NCBI RefSeq assembly: GCF_000702205.1
Contig: NZ_JNKW01000001.1
Location: 496,001-560,000, forward strand
Direction: 5' to 3'
Origin: Lachnospira multipara LB2003
Lineage (GTDB): Bacteria; Bacillota; Clostridia; Lachnospirales; Lachnospiraceae
DNA length: 64,000 nucleotides
Position numbers and translations under genes: made by a program. Under the pieces are notes generated by a model, which saw only the letters and a list, made by a program, of their open reading frames with translations, did not search any database and had not been told where the DNA came from. Each line of letters opens with the position of its first letter. The stretch's first letter is position 1. Positions 25,746-34,014 of this stretch are shown in pieces.

Positions 25746-25814
25746 GTTTCTTTTTATGATAATTCACTATAAAAAGAAACAAACTGTTGTGCAGTTTGCA
25801 CAATAGTTTGTTTC
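25746..25814. other. Two overlapping, mutually exclusive hairpins
   Basis: Hairpin 1 is a perfect 12-bp stem GTTTCTTTTTAT/ATAAAAAGAAAC (25746-25757 with 25769-25780). Hairpin 2 is an 18-bp stem with one mismatch (25776-25793 with 25797-25814). They share GAAAC at 25776-25780, so only one can form at a time. On the minus strand hairpin 2 is followed by TTTCTTTTT and so looks like a terminator, with hairpin 1 sequestering its T tract. The rest of 25575-25972 holds the HPr-like promoter and a 14-base palindrome AGGACTATAGTCCT at 25885-25898, but no gene. Confidence 0.6.
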
Positions 25815-25942
25815 AGTAATTATAAAATGTCCATTTTATTCAATTTTTACTAGTTAATTTATTAAGTATTTTTGCCTTTTTCCTAGGACTATAGTCCTAT
25901 TTAAGCATATCTTAAGTCCTTAGGGGTAGAGAAAATTATTCT

Positions 25943-25971
25943 AAAAAAACCCCCGAATTCACAAAATCAGG
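25943..25971 (-). terminator. Weak terminator of the membrane diguanylate cyclase gene
   Basis: An imperfect stem CCTGATTT/AATTCGGG followed by GGTTTTTTT on the minus strand, overlapping the stop codon region. Confidence 0.4.
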
Positions 25972-25972
25972 C

Positions 25973-27109
25973 TTACATAGTAATCACCTGTGCTATCCCA
26001 TTTTTAATGCGTCCATATAGATTGCCATTATATACTATGCAGTTTCTACCATTATTCTTAGCTGCATATAATGCCTTATCTGCCTCTTCATATAGTTTTT
26101 CAAAGCTTTTTCCATAGCCTGGTACAAAGGTAGCTGCGCCAATGCTTATAGTAACATTATTTGAGACTAGCTTATATGCATGTGGAATTGCCTTTGCCTC
26201 AAGGTTTCTCCTAATTTTTAGAGCTAACTGAACTATATTTTGCTCGTCTGTATTTTGCACAAATATAATAAATTCTTCTCCACCTGTTCTTGTGACAATA
26301 TCTGTTTTTCTTTGAGCTGAGTTTTTTAGCACCTCAGCAACCATTTTTAAACACTCATCACCCTTTGGATGTCCAAAAGCATCATTATATTTCTTAAAAA
26401 AATCAATATCTATAGCAAGTATTCCCACAGATACCTTATTACGTTCGCAATATGGCCATATAGCACTGGCTTTTTGTTCTAATGCTCTTCTGTTATAAAG
26501 TCCTGTTAAAGGATCATGCTCTGACACATCTGTTTTTTTCTTAAGAGTTGATGACATCCTCTCCTTAGTAAAGGATACATTATGCTGATATCTTGATAAG
26601 AACACAGTGCCAATCTGTATTACACATACATCCACCACAGTTCTTACATTCATCTTAAAAATAACTACCATTGAAATCATAATAACAGAAATTATAGTTA
26701 CCATTATTAAGCGTTCTCGCTCTAAAATTACTGGTACAAAAACAAAATACGCACATGCTGCCATATAAATTATTTCACTGTTAAATGCCTTCATATCAAA
26801 TCCAGATGCAAGCATTAGCATAATAATCGTTATGGTGTAATATGACATATACAAGACAAAATAACTCTCAAACTCATTATTTTTTACTTGAATATAAAGA
26901 ACAACACAATAAGTCACCTGAATAATTTCAAAAATCAGCAAGCCAAACATAAATATTATCTTTAAAAGATCGTTATCCCAAGCTATAATGCCGTAAATAA
27001 GCATTATTATAGGCACGCATAAAGATAATAAAAACGATGACTTAATAGCACGATATATATTGATTTGCTCAATATTTCTTTTGGACTGTTTCTTCATTTT
27101 CCTCGTCAT
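25973..27109 (-). CDS. Membrane-bound diguanylate cyclase
   Basis: The 378-residue protein has a basic start (MTRKMKKQSKRN), about six transmembrane segments in residues 20-185, and a C-terminal GGDEF domain (about 195-360) beginning HDPLTGLYNRRAL. The active-site motif is GGEEF at 276-280. The inhibition site RxxD is present as RKTD exactly five residues before it, so c-di-GMP feedback inhibition is expected, in contrast to the soluble cyclase at 307-2145. The membrane part probably senses an envelope or small-molecule signal. It has its own promoter. Confidence 0.9.
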   Translation of the reverse strand: MTRKMKKQSKRNIEQINIYRAIKSSFLLSLCVPIIMLIYGIIAWDNDLLKIIFMFGLLIFEIIQVTYCVVLYIQVKNNEFESYFVLYMSYYTITIIMLMLASGFDMKAFNSEIIYMAACAYFVFVPVILERERLIMVTIISVIMISMVVIFKMNVRTVVDVCVIQIGTVFLSRYQHNVSFTKERMSSTLKKKTDVSEHDPLTGLYNRRALEQKASAIWPYCERNKVSVGILAIDIDFFKKYNDAFGHPKGDECLKMVAEVLKNSAQRKTDIVTRTGGEEFIIFVQNTDEQNIVQLALKIRRNLEAKAIPHAYKLVSNNVTISIGAATFVPGYGKSFEKLYEEADKALYAAKNNGRNCIVYNGNLYGRIKNGIAQVITM

Positions 27110-27173
27110 TTTTTATCCCCCTATATTAAATTGTCACGGTCTTATTACTATATATAGGTTACATATATTATTA

Positions 27174-27202
27174 ATAATACAACATTATGAAATCTAATAC
27201 AA
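27174..27202 (-). promoter_or_regulatory. Promoter of the membrane diguanylate cyclase gene
   Basis: On the minus strand TTGTAT (27197-27202), 17-base spacer, TATTAT (27174-27179). Confidence 0.7.
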
Positions 27203-27226
27203 GGAAACTTTATATTCTTTATCTTT

Positions 27227-27314
27227 TACAAGGGCTTGTACCCCCGACTGAGTATAGTTTGTCATAACCCCCACCTACGCTAACGCTTAGAGGTGGGGGA
27301 TTTCTCCGACTGAG
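27227..27314 (+). mobile_element. Solitary IS200/IS605-like end (remnant or non-autonomous element)
   Basis: Contains a small hairpin TACAAG-GG-CTTGTA (27227-27240) and a large hairpin CCCCCACCT...AGGTGGGGG (27268-27276 with 27291-27299) extended by CTAA/TTAG with a three-base bulge. CCGACTGAGT occurs twice (27244-27253 and 27307-27316). Subterminal hairpins with a CCCCCACCT stem followed by GGATTTCTCCGACTGAGTT resemble right ends of IS605-group elements of Clostridia, from recollection of such ends. No tnpA or tnpB frame is present. The sequence abuts the stop codon of the lipid kinase gene. Confidence 0.6.
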
Positions 27315-28229
27315 TTAAACTAGGAAGTCTACTGCCCCTTCACTTACCACATAAGTTACATCCTTATGAGCTCCGCCATATTCTCCATCAAAGGTCCAAT
27401 CCACGTCTTCACTTGATCTAAATCTAATTTTACTAGTCTTTAAATTATAAACCATATTACAATTATCGTAATCCTGTGTAACATATGCCGAAAGAATTTC
27501 TTGAGCTTCAAAAATAGTCTTAACTTCCTTTATAAGAAGCACTTCAAAAATTCCATCCTGCAAATCCACTGTATTTCCAATAATTCCCTTCATTCCACCA
27601 ACTGAGTATGTGTTACTTACCATACCATATAGGAAATTACCTTCTATCTCAAATTCATTACCATTTTCATCAATTCCAGCGACTTGCATATATTGTGGTT
27701 TTAGGTTTAATAATTCCTTAGCACCTGATATAACATAAGCTTGATGACCAAGAAGATTTTTTAATTCCTGAGGTGTGTTATAACTTACCTGTGTAAAAGC
27801 ACCGAAAGCTGCAACATAATTAAAGGATCTAACAACTTCATCATCTTTACAAACAAGTCCTATATCCACAGGATATACATTGCCTTCTGCTATTGACTTA
27901 GCTGCCTTAACCATGTTCTTGCTTATATTTAAACTAGCTGCAAAATCATTAGTACTGCCACTTGGAATATATCCAACTTTTGGCTTTTTCTCTAATTTTA
28001 AAATAGCACCTACTACTTCGTTTAATGTGCCATCTCCGCCGCTACATACCACAACGTCATATTTTTTACCCACCTTTAATACCTTCTCGTATCCATCGCC
28101 TGCACATTTAGTTGGGTAAACAACAACTTCATAATCTGCCTCTGATAAAACCTGTACGATCTTCATTAAATGATTTTTTATTAATCCCTTACCTGAATTA
28201 GGATTAAAAACGAATAATAATTTTTTCAT
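27315..28229 (-). CDS. Diacylglycerol/lipid kinase family protein
   Basis: The 304-residue protein has the DAGK catalytic signature: FNPNSGKG near the start, VVVCSGGDGTLNEVVGAI (GGDGT nucleotide-binding motif) and GYIPSGSTNDFAASL. It belongs to the YegS/BmrU/DgkB group, soluble kinases that phosphorylate diacylglycerol or related lipids and recycle them into phospholipid synthesis. The ATG at 28229 follows GGAGG; an in-frame TTG seven codons upstream is before that site and is rejected. It starts 13 bases after the SGNH esterase stop. The gene's stop codon lies at the edge of an IS605-like end, so the last residues may be insertion-derived. Confidence 0.9.
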   Translation of the reverse strand: MKKLLFVFNPNSGKGLIKNHLMKIVQVLSEADYEVVVYPTKCAGDGYEKVLKVGKKYDVVVCSGGDGTLNEVVGAILKLEKKPKVGYIPSGSTNDFAASLNISKNMVKAAKSIAEGNVYPVDIGLVCKDDEVVRSFNYVAAFGAFTQVSYNTPQELKNLLGHQAYVISGAKELLNLKPQYMQVAGIDENGNEFEIEGNFLYGMVSNTYSVGGMKGIIGNTVDLQDGIFEVLLIKEVKTIFEAQEILSAYVTQDYDNCNMVYNLKTSKIRFRSSEDVDWTFDGEYGGAHKDVTYVVSEGAVDFLV

Positions 28230-28242
28230 ATTGCCTCCATTA

Positions 28243-29682
28243 TTATGCAATTGTCAATTTAATGTCTGTAAATGTTACATCAGCGTTTCTACTTGCAAAA
28301 AAGCCTAGATATACATGTTCTGGATCAACTGTTGTTAGCTTAAAATCAAATCCACCTGTTATGCAATCTCCATCATCAAAGCATGCACCATATCCATCTT
28401 CTGTTGAAAATAGTGTTGCATTAACTACCATCTTCTTATCAATTGCTCTTCTTACCTTACTTCCATAAACCAATTCGCCACTTCTTCTTGCAAAACAATT
28501 AATTGCATCGCCTTTTCTTGTTAATAAAAGTGGAGCTGCTGCCACATAATCTCCTAGCACATCAGCTGTATTTTTATCAATATAAACATCATCTCTTACC
28601 ATTAAACCAAAGGATACCTGATCGTTACTAAAATAGTCATTAACAATTATCTTGGCTGTTAGCTTAAATCTAGTGTTAGCATCAATTTGTTTAAAGGCAA
28701 ATAAGATTCCATCTGTAACATTACTAATCTTACCCATGTTATTAGCTACCGCAAGTCTAATAGATTCCTTAGAATCAATTATTTCCTTACTTGCCTTAAA
28801 ATCGACATTATTAGCATCAGTTAGTATATCACCAAAGGCAGTTACTTTGTAATCACCAATGTTTTCAAAAATCTTACTATCTTCAAGATTAGGATTAAAT
28901 AAAACCGGCTTATAATCCTTATTAGCTTGAAGGTATTTTTCCTTAGCTGGATATGGCATGTAATCAGTAAGATCTATTACCATTTCAGATAAGCCCTTAA
29001 TTCCTAATTCCTTAATTGTCTTCATAACAAAAAATGCATTAACATAAGCTCCCCACTCATTAGTGTGAGTATTATCAACACTCTTAATATTATTACATGA
29101 CCAGGCATGAAGATTAGCAGTCTCTTCAACGCCTAATTTTTCATAAAAATCCTTAGTTATACTTGTCATATCAACTAAAGAAATGTGCATATCCCTTGCA
29201 AGCCCTCTTACAGCCTCTGGATAATTGCCACCCTTAAATTCACCATTATCCTTAGTTATATGTAATTCCACATCATCCCAACTACTCTTAGTTTTTCTTC
29301 TAACAATAGGTGTAGCAAGAATAGGTGTAACACCAGCAGTTCTTGCAGGTTCAATATAATTTACATAAAGGGAATTAGCAAAACTTCCCTTAACTTTATA
29401 ATCTCCATTAGCACTTGTAAATCTAGCGATTTCTGCCTTCTCATCATTATGTCCAAAGCCTATTAATAAAAAATCGCCAGATTCCATATTATTCATTAGA
29501 TAGTCATAATTCTCTTCCTTAGTAAAGGATAGAGAACTTCTGCCTGAAAGGGCAATATTTACCACTTCCACCTTATCATTTAAATATTCCTGTAGTTTTG
29601 TTCCATATCCATATCTTGGATAATAGTATTTGTCGTCAAAACAACTAAGTGTTGAGTCACCAACCACCCATAATTTACTCAT
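28243..29682 (-). CDS. SGNH-fold esterase (rhamnogalacturonan acetylesterase-like) with C-terminal beta domain
   Basis: The 479-residue protein has an N-terminal SGNH hydrolase domain (about 1-240) with blocks GDST (catalytic serine), ALSGRSS, GFGHND and DNTHTNEWGA (catalytic Asp/His). These blocks match carbohydrate esterase family 12, which removes acetyl groups from rhamnogalacturonan pectin. The C-terminal 210 residues look like a beta-sandwich, perhaps carbohydrate-binding. There is no signal peptide, so it would act on imported oligosaccharides. It sits between the GTPase-NYN gene and the lipid kinase; the context does not explain it. Confidence 0.85.
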   Translation of the reverse strand: MSKLWVVGDSTLSCFDDKYYYPRYGYGTKLQEYLNDKVEVVNIALSGRSSLSFTKEENYDYLMNNMESGDFLLIGFGHNDEKAEIARFTSANGDYKVKGSFANSLYVNYIEPARTAGVTPILATPIVRRKTKSSWDDVELHITKDNGEFKGGNYPEAVRGLARDMHISLVDMTSITKDFYEKLGVEETANLHAWSCNNIKSVDNTHTNEWGAYVNAFFVMKTIKELGIKGLSEMVIDLTDYMPYPAKEKYLQANKDYKPVLFNPNLEDSKIFENIGDYKVTAFGDILTDANNVDFKASKEIIDSKESIRLAVANNMGKISNVTDGILFAFKQIDANTRFKLTAKIIVNDYFSNDQVSFGLMVRDDVYIDKNTADVLGDYVAAAPLLLTRKGDAINCFARRSGELVYGSKVRRAIDKKMVVNATLFSTEDGYGACFDDGDCITGGFDFKLTTVDPEHVYLGFFASRNADVTFTDIKLTIA

Positions 29683-29785
29683 AAATCATTTCTCCTTTTA
29701 CGGACTTCTCCCAAATTTAAACCCAAATACAATAGTTTTTGCATTACTTAAAATAGATTAATACAATCTAAATTTGATATCAATA

Positions 29786-32407
29786 TTAGAAATGCTTATT
29801 TAAGAAATTATTTCGAAGTTGCTCTTCTCTTTTATTAACATCTTCAAGTAATTCCCTTGCAGACATAAGTAAACATCCCTGACCTCTAATAATTACCTGC
29901 TCTAGGCCATCTGATGTAGCAACTGTCACATTTCTTTTTCTTCCATTTTCATGAGCAAATTTTTCAATGTAATGATCTGCTGTCTCAGCTTCCTTAGTAT
30001 AGACCACATGGATATTATTTAAATCAACAAATTCCTCGCCATGTCCCTTAACCTTATATGCGTCAAAAACCACAATTATTTCTGATGAAATAAGGGACTG
30101 ATAATGCTGCATTATATCAAGAAGTCTTCCCCTTGCACCGTCAAAATTAGTTTTTTGTAATTCATCAAGTTCTGGCCAGGCATGAATAATATTATATCCA
30201 TCAACTAATAAATAATTTTTTGAATTTTTATCGTTCTTATTAGCATAAAGAGCACTGTCCTTACCTACATATTTTTCTGAATACAAGCTTTCTTTATTAG
30301 CTGTTACTCTACGTGCAGATCCATAACTTGGGTCATTTTTCTTCTTTCTTTGCTTTATAGAATCTGACTTGCTATTAGAATAATAGGTCTCAGATAGGAT
30401 TCTATCTACTTCTTCTGTTCCTATCCATTCATCAGATACTGTTCTTGATGCTGCTTTGGCATTAATAGGTCTTAAAGTGACATCCTTTTTATCCTGTCCA
30501 TTTTCTTCAATAATTTCACAATGGGCATGTTCTCTTACCTCATACCAAGGCACTGTATAACCTGAACCATGGGCGCAAAATACTGAATCCACAGGATTTC
30601 TAGTATCTCTTTCAGGATCATAAGCCCTCTTAGCTATCACTTCTTCACTATTATGACATTCCTTATATCCTGACATTTGAAGACTTATCCTTCCTGTACC
30701 CTTAGTGTAGGTGTTAAGCTCTGCCTGATAATTTCCAATGGCTACAACCGGTGCCTCGCCTCTAATAATTGTTTCTTCACCATCATCCTCTAAGTTAGAT
30801 GTTCCACCAATTCTTTCAATGTCTGTCATTGCCCTTCCAACATATGCTCTATCAATTCTAATTTCATAGGCATAAAAAGGCTCTAAAATCACAGACTCTG
30901 CCATCATAAGACCCTGTCTTATTGCCCTATAGGTTGCCTGTCTAAAATCTCCACCTTCTGTATGCTTAGGGTGGGCTCTACCATTAACAACTGTAATAAC
31001 CATATCTGTAATATCAGCTCTTATTAATACACCCTTATGATTTCTTTCCTGCAAATGGGTCAAAATAAGTCTTTGCCAGTTCTTATCAAGTACATCCTCA
31101 CTACAATCAGTCTTAAATACAAGACCTGACCCTCTTTCTCCTTCTTCTAGCTTTAAATGTACCTCAGCGTAGTGTCTTAGGGGTTCAAAATGTCCAATTC
31201 CATAACTGCTACCCTTAATTGTCTCTTTATAAACCACGCTTCCTGTGCCAAATTCCACATCCACCCCAAATCTTTTCTTTATAAGACCTGTTAGGATTTC
31301 TAATTGCACAGCTCCCATAAGACTAACAATTATCTCTCTAAATTCCTCATTCCATCTAATATTAAGAGCTGGCTCCTCCTCTTCTAGTTGTCGTAGTAGA
31401 GGTAGCATAACAAGTGGATCCTTATCCTTTGGCAAAATCATTTTGTATTCTAGTACCGGTGCAATCATTGCATTATTTTGTGTATTTTCAAGACCTAATC
31501 CTGTTCCTGCAGCAACACTATCTAATCCAATAACTACACATACATCACCTGCATAAACCTCAGGTGTAGCTGTAAATTTATCACCATTATAGACTCTAAT
31601 TTGATTTACTTTTTCTTCTGCAATTATGTCCTTATTTTTCAATTTTCCTGATGTTAGTTTAAGATGTATTAATCGTTCATTATTCTGTCTTGTTATCTTA
31701 ATAACCCTTGCACCAAATCCATCTTCTACTCTATTACTATAAACATCCCTACTATATTCATTAATAATATCTAGTAGTTTTTCTACTCCCTCTAATTTTA
31801 AAGCCGAACCAAATACAACAGGAAAAATATGTCTTTTGTAAATTTCAGACACTATTGTCTCTTTTGATAGGCTTTCATTTTCTAGATATTCATCAAGAGT
31901 ATCATCAGAGGCAAAGGAAATTTCTTCCATATCCATTTCATTAAAATCATAACAATTAGTTGATAATCTATTCTGTAATATCTTTAGAACTCTTTCCTTA
32001 CTTGCGCCCTGCTGGTCCATTTTATTCACAAAAATAAATGTTGGAATTTTTAATTTAGATAATAAATTCCATACTGTTTCTGTATGCCCCATAACACCAT
32101 CTGCTTGATCTATTACTATTATAGCAATATCTAGGGCCCACAAATTTCTTTCCATTTCGGCACTAAAATCTACGTGTCCTGGGGTGTCTATTAAATTAAC
32201 TTCTACGTCTTTATAAGTAAACCTGGCCTCTTTAGAATAAATGGTGATACCTCTAGACTTTTCTACTTCATCTGTATCAAGAAAGGCATCACCATTATCT
32301 ACTCTTCCAAGCTTACGAATAACTCCTGTCTTATAAAGTATTGCCTCTGATAATGTGGTTTTACCAGCATCAACATGGGCAAGCATTCCAATCGTAAGCT
32401 TCTTCAT
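29786..32407 (-). CDS. Tet(M)-like ribosomal GTPase fused to a Rae1/YacP-type NYN ribonuclease domain
   Basis: An 873-residue two-part protein. Residues 1 to about 645 form a complete translational GTPase of the ribosomal-protection type: P-loop AHVDAGKTT (10-18), RGITI (52-56), DTPGH (74-78), NKMD (about 128-131), then domains II-V. The domain IV tip reads GRAHPKHTEGGDF, unlike the SPVS tip of Tet(M) that evicts tetracycline. A charged, low-complexity linker follows (about 670-730). Residues 732-865 are a YacP/Rae1 NYN domain with all four expected acidic residues: Asp736 (LLVDGYN), Asp782 (VVFDAYK), Asp811 (ETADH) and Asp833 (ATSDGLEQ). Rae1 is known to cut mRNA in the ribosomal A site; the fusion would deliver such a nuclease by a GTPase that binds the same site. 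It starts nine bases after aguB. Confidence 0.9.
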   Translation of the reverse strand: MKKLTIGMLAHVDAGKTTLSEAILYKTGVIRKLGRVDNGDAFLDTDEVEKSRGITIYSKEARFTYKDVEVNLIDTPGHVDFSAEMERNLWALDIAIIVIDQADGVMGHTETVWNLLSKLKIPTFIFVNKMDQQGASKERVLKILQNRLSTNCYDFNEMDMEEISFASDDTLDEYLENESLSKETIVSEIYKRHIFPVVFGSALKLEGVEKLLDIINEYSRDVYSNRVEDGFGARVIKITRQNNERLIHLKLTSGKLKNKDIIAEEKVNQIRVYNGDKFTATPEVYAGDVCVVIGLDSVAAGTGLGLENTQNNAMIAPVLEYKMILPKDKDPLVMLPLLRQLEEEEPALNIRWNEEFREIIVSLMGAVQLEILTGLIKKRFGVDVEFGTGSVVYKETIKGSSYGIGHFEPLRHYAEVHLKLEEGERGSGLVFKTDCSEDVLDKNWQRLILTHLQERNHKGVLIRADITDMVITVVNGRAHPKHTEGGDFRQATYRAIRQGLMMAESVILEPFYAYEIRIDRAYVGRAMTDIERIGGTSNLEDDGEETIIRGEAPVVAIGNYQAELNTYTKGTGRISLQMSGYKECHNSEEVIAKRAYDPERDTRNPVDSVFCAHGSGYTVPWYEVREHAHCEIIEENGQDKKDVTLRPINAKAASRTVSDEWIGTEEVDRILSETYYSNSKSDSIKQRKKKNDPSYGSARRVTANKESLYSEKYVGKDSALYANKNDKNSKNYLLVDGYNIIHAWPELDELQKTNFDGARGRLLDIMQHYQSLISSEIIVVFDAYKVKGHGEEFVDLNNIHVVYTKEAETADHYIEKFAHENGRKRNVTVATSDGLEQVIIRGQGCLLMSARELLEDVNKREEQLRNNFLNKHF

Positions 32408-32416
32408 TATTTATTC

Positions 32417-33301
32417 CTACTTTTCTGTAATTATTTTATACATATCAGGGCGTCTATCTCTAAACAATCCCCATGACATTCTGTCCTCTTCTAAACTGTC
32501 TAAATCAAAGCTGTGGCAAATTACTCCCTCCACATCTCTTCCAAGTTCTTCTACGATTGCACCTGTATTATCTGTAATAAATGATGAACCATAAAAGTTA
32601 AGACTTGAGCTTTGTCCGCCATTAGCCTCGCTTTCATAAACCTCTTCTAAACCAATTCTATTAGCTGCTATTACTGGCATTAAATTAGCTGCTGAATGGC
32701 CCTGCATTACTCTTCTCCAATGTGGCATACTATCAACCTCTAAGATTGGTTCGCTTCCAATTGCTGTTGGATAGAATAAAAGCTCAGCCCCAAGAAGTGC
32801 CATAGATCTAGCAGTTTCTGGGAACCACTGATCCCAACAAATTCCTACACCTATCTTGGCATACTTTGTATCAAATGCCATAAATCCTGTATCTCCAGGT
32901 GTAAAATAGAATTTTTCCTGATAATAATGATCATCTGGTATATGTGTCTTTCTATATGTTCCAAGATTAGTTCCGTCTGCATCAATTACTACTACGCTGT
33001 TAAATAATCTAGTAACATCCTTTTCATATACACTTACAATGACAACAACTGATAATTCCTTTGCCAATTCTATAAAGTGCTTAACTGCCTTATTATCATC
33101 TATACTTGTTGCAAAGTTATAATAGTCATATCTTCTCTCCTGACAAAAATACTGTCTTTCAAAAAGCTCTGGTAAAAGAATTATATTAGCTCCAGCCTTA
33201 GCTGCTTCTCTTACATACTTATCTGCTGTGGCAATATTCTCATCTACATTTCTTGTGCAGGCAAATTGTACTGCTGCCACCTTTACTTCTCTTTTATTCA
33301 T
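32417..33301 (-). CDS. aguB: N-carbamoylputrescine amidase
   Basis: The 294-residue nitrilase-family protein has the Glu-Lys-Cys triad in LLPELFERQYF, YRKTHIPDD and GVGICWDQWFPE, and segments typical of N-carbamoylputrescine amidases (FYFTPGDTGF, YPTAIGSEP, AANRIG). It converts N-carbamoylputrescine to putrescine, CO2 and ammonia, the last step from agmatine. AguA, its partner, is two genes upstream in the same operon. Cytosolic. Confidence 0.95.
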   Translation of the reverse strand: MNKREVKVAAVQFACTRNVDENIATADKYVREAAKAGANIILLPELFERQYFCQERRYDYYNFATSIDDNKAVKHFIELAKELSVVVIVSVYEKDVTRLFNSVVVIDADGTNLGTYRKTHIPDDHYYQEKFYFTPGDTGFMAFDTKYAKIGVGICWDQWFPETARSMALLGAELLFYPTAIGSEPILEVDSMPHWRRVMQGHSAANLMPVIAANRIGLEEVYESEANGGQSSSLNFYGSSFITDNTGAIVEELGRDVEGVICHSFDLDSLEEDRMSWGLFRDRRPDMYKIITEK

Positions 33302-33334
33302 AAAACTCCTTATGGTAAAAATTAACCATTTTTT

Positions 33335-33976
33335 CTAATTTACTTTAAGGTTCTTCTTTTTTAGTAAATAAATTAAGATTGCTATAAGCCATGAACCACC
33401 AACTATTAATATAAACCATATTACTGACATTAAAATTGACTGTTCATGCACCTTTAAGAAAGCATATGGTCCATCTATAATATATAATGCATTTAAAGTA
33501 ATTGTTATTATAGCGTAAATTACTGTTGGTATTGCATTAAAGCAAGCATTGGCAAATCTTAAATTTACAACATCCTCAAAAGCTGCAAAGGAAACAAATC
33601 CTATTATTGGGCATAGTGTATGATAAAAAAGAGATGAACCTTTAAATAAATACCAACATGTCCAATCAAATCCTGCTATTGGAATTAATACAAAAATTAC
33701 TACAAGAAATGTTAAACACATACAGCAAACTGCCATAAATCGTAATTTTGAAACAAATTCTACTGTCTTTAGCTTTCCTGCCTTTAAGGAGCTAATACCT
33801 GTTATTACAAATAGAATACTAGATAATAATCCTAGGAAATTACTATCCTGTGTGTAATATTTAAACATTACAAACTGATTTTCCTTAAAACTAAAAACTG
33901 CTCCTATTATTCCTAAAACTATAAGAATAATGTTTAAACAAAATGCCACCTTAAATTTTCTAAATTTTTTGTCCAT
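33335..33976 (-). CDS. Six-helix membrane protein of the Pr6Pr/FAR-17a-like type
   Basis: The 213-residue protein has about six hydrophobic segments (near residues 10-28, 45-62, 78-100, 118-135, 148-168, 180-205) and the motif MFKYYTQDSNFLGLLSS, resembling the FTxQSN block of Pr6Pr/AIG1-like membrane proteins. Function unknown. It lies between aguA and aguB with short gaps, so it is probably part of the polyamine operon; a role in polyamine or related small-molecule handling is possible but only inferred from position. Confidence 0.65.
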   Translation of the reverse strand: MDKKFRKFKVAFCLNIILIVLGIIGAVFSFKENQFVMFKYYTQDSNFLGLLSSILFVITGISSLKAGKLKTVEFVSKLRFMAVCCMCLTFLVVIFVLIPIAGFDWTCWYLFKGSSLFYHTLCPIIGFVSFAAFEDVVNLRFANACFNAIPTVIYAIITITLNALYIIDGPYAFLKVHEQSILMSVIWFILIVGGSWLIAILIYLLKKKNLKVN

Positions 33977-34014
33977 ATTTTTTTACGTATAACGCGCTTC
34001 CTTTCTGTCTTATT

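Noticed and set aside
29786-32407. Annotation as a tetracycline resistance ribosomal protection gene
   Set aside because: The GTPase part resembles Tet(M), but the domain IV tip lacks the SPVS residues, a nuclease domain is attached, and there is no mobile element or resistance context.
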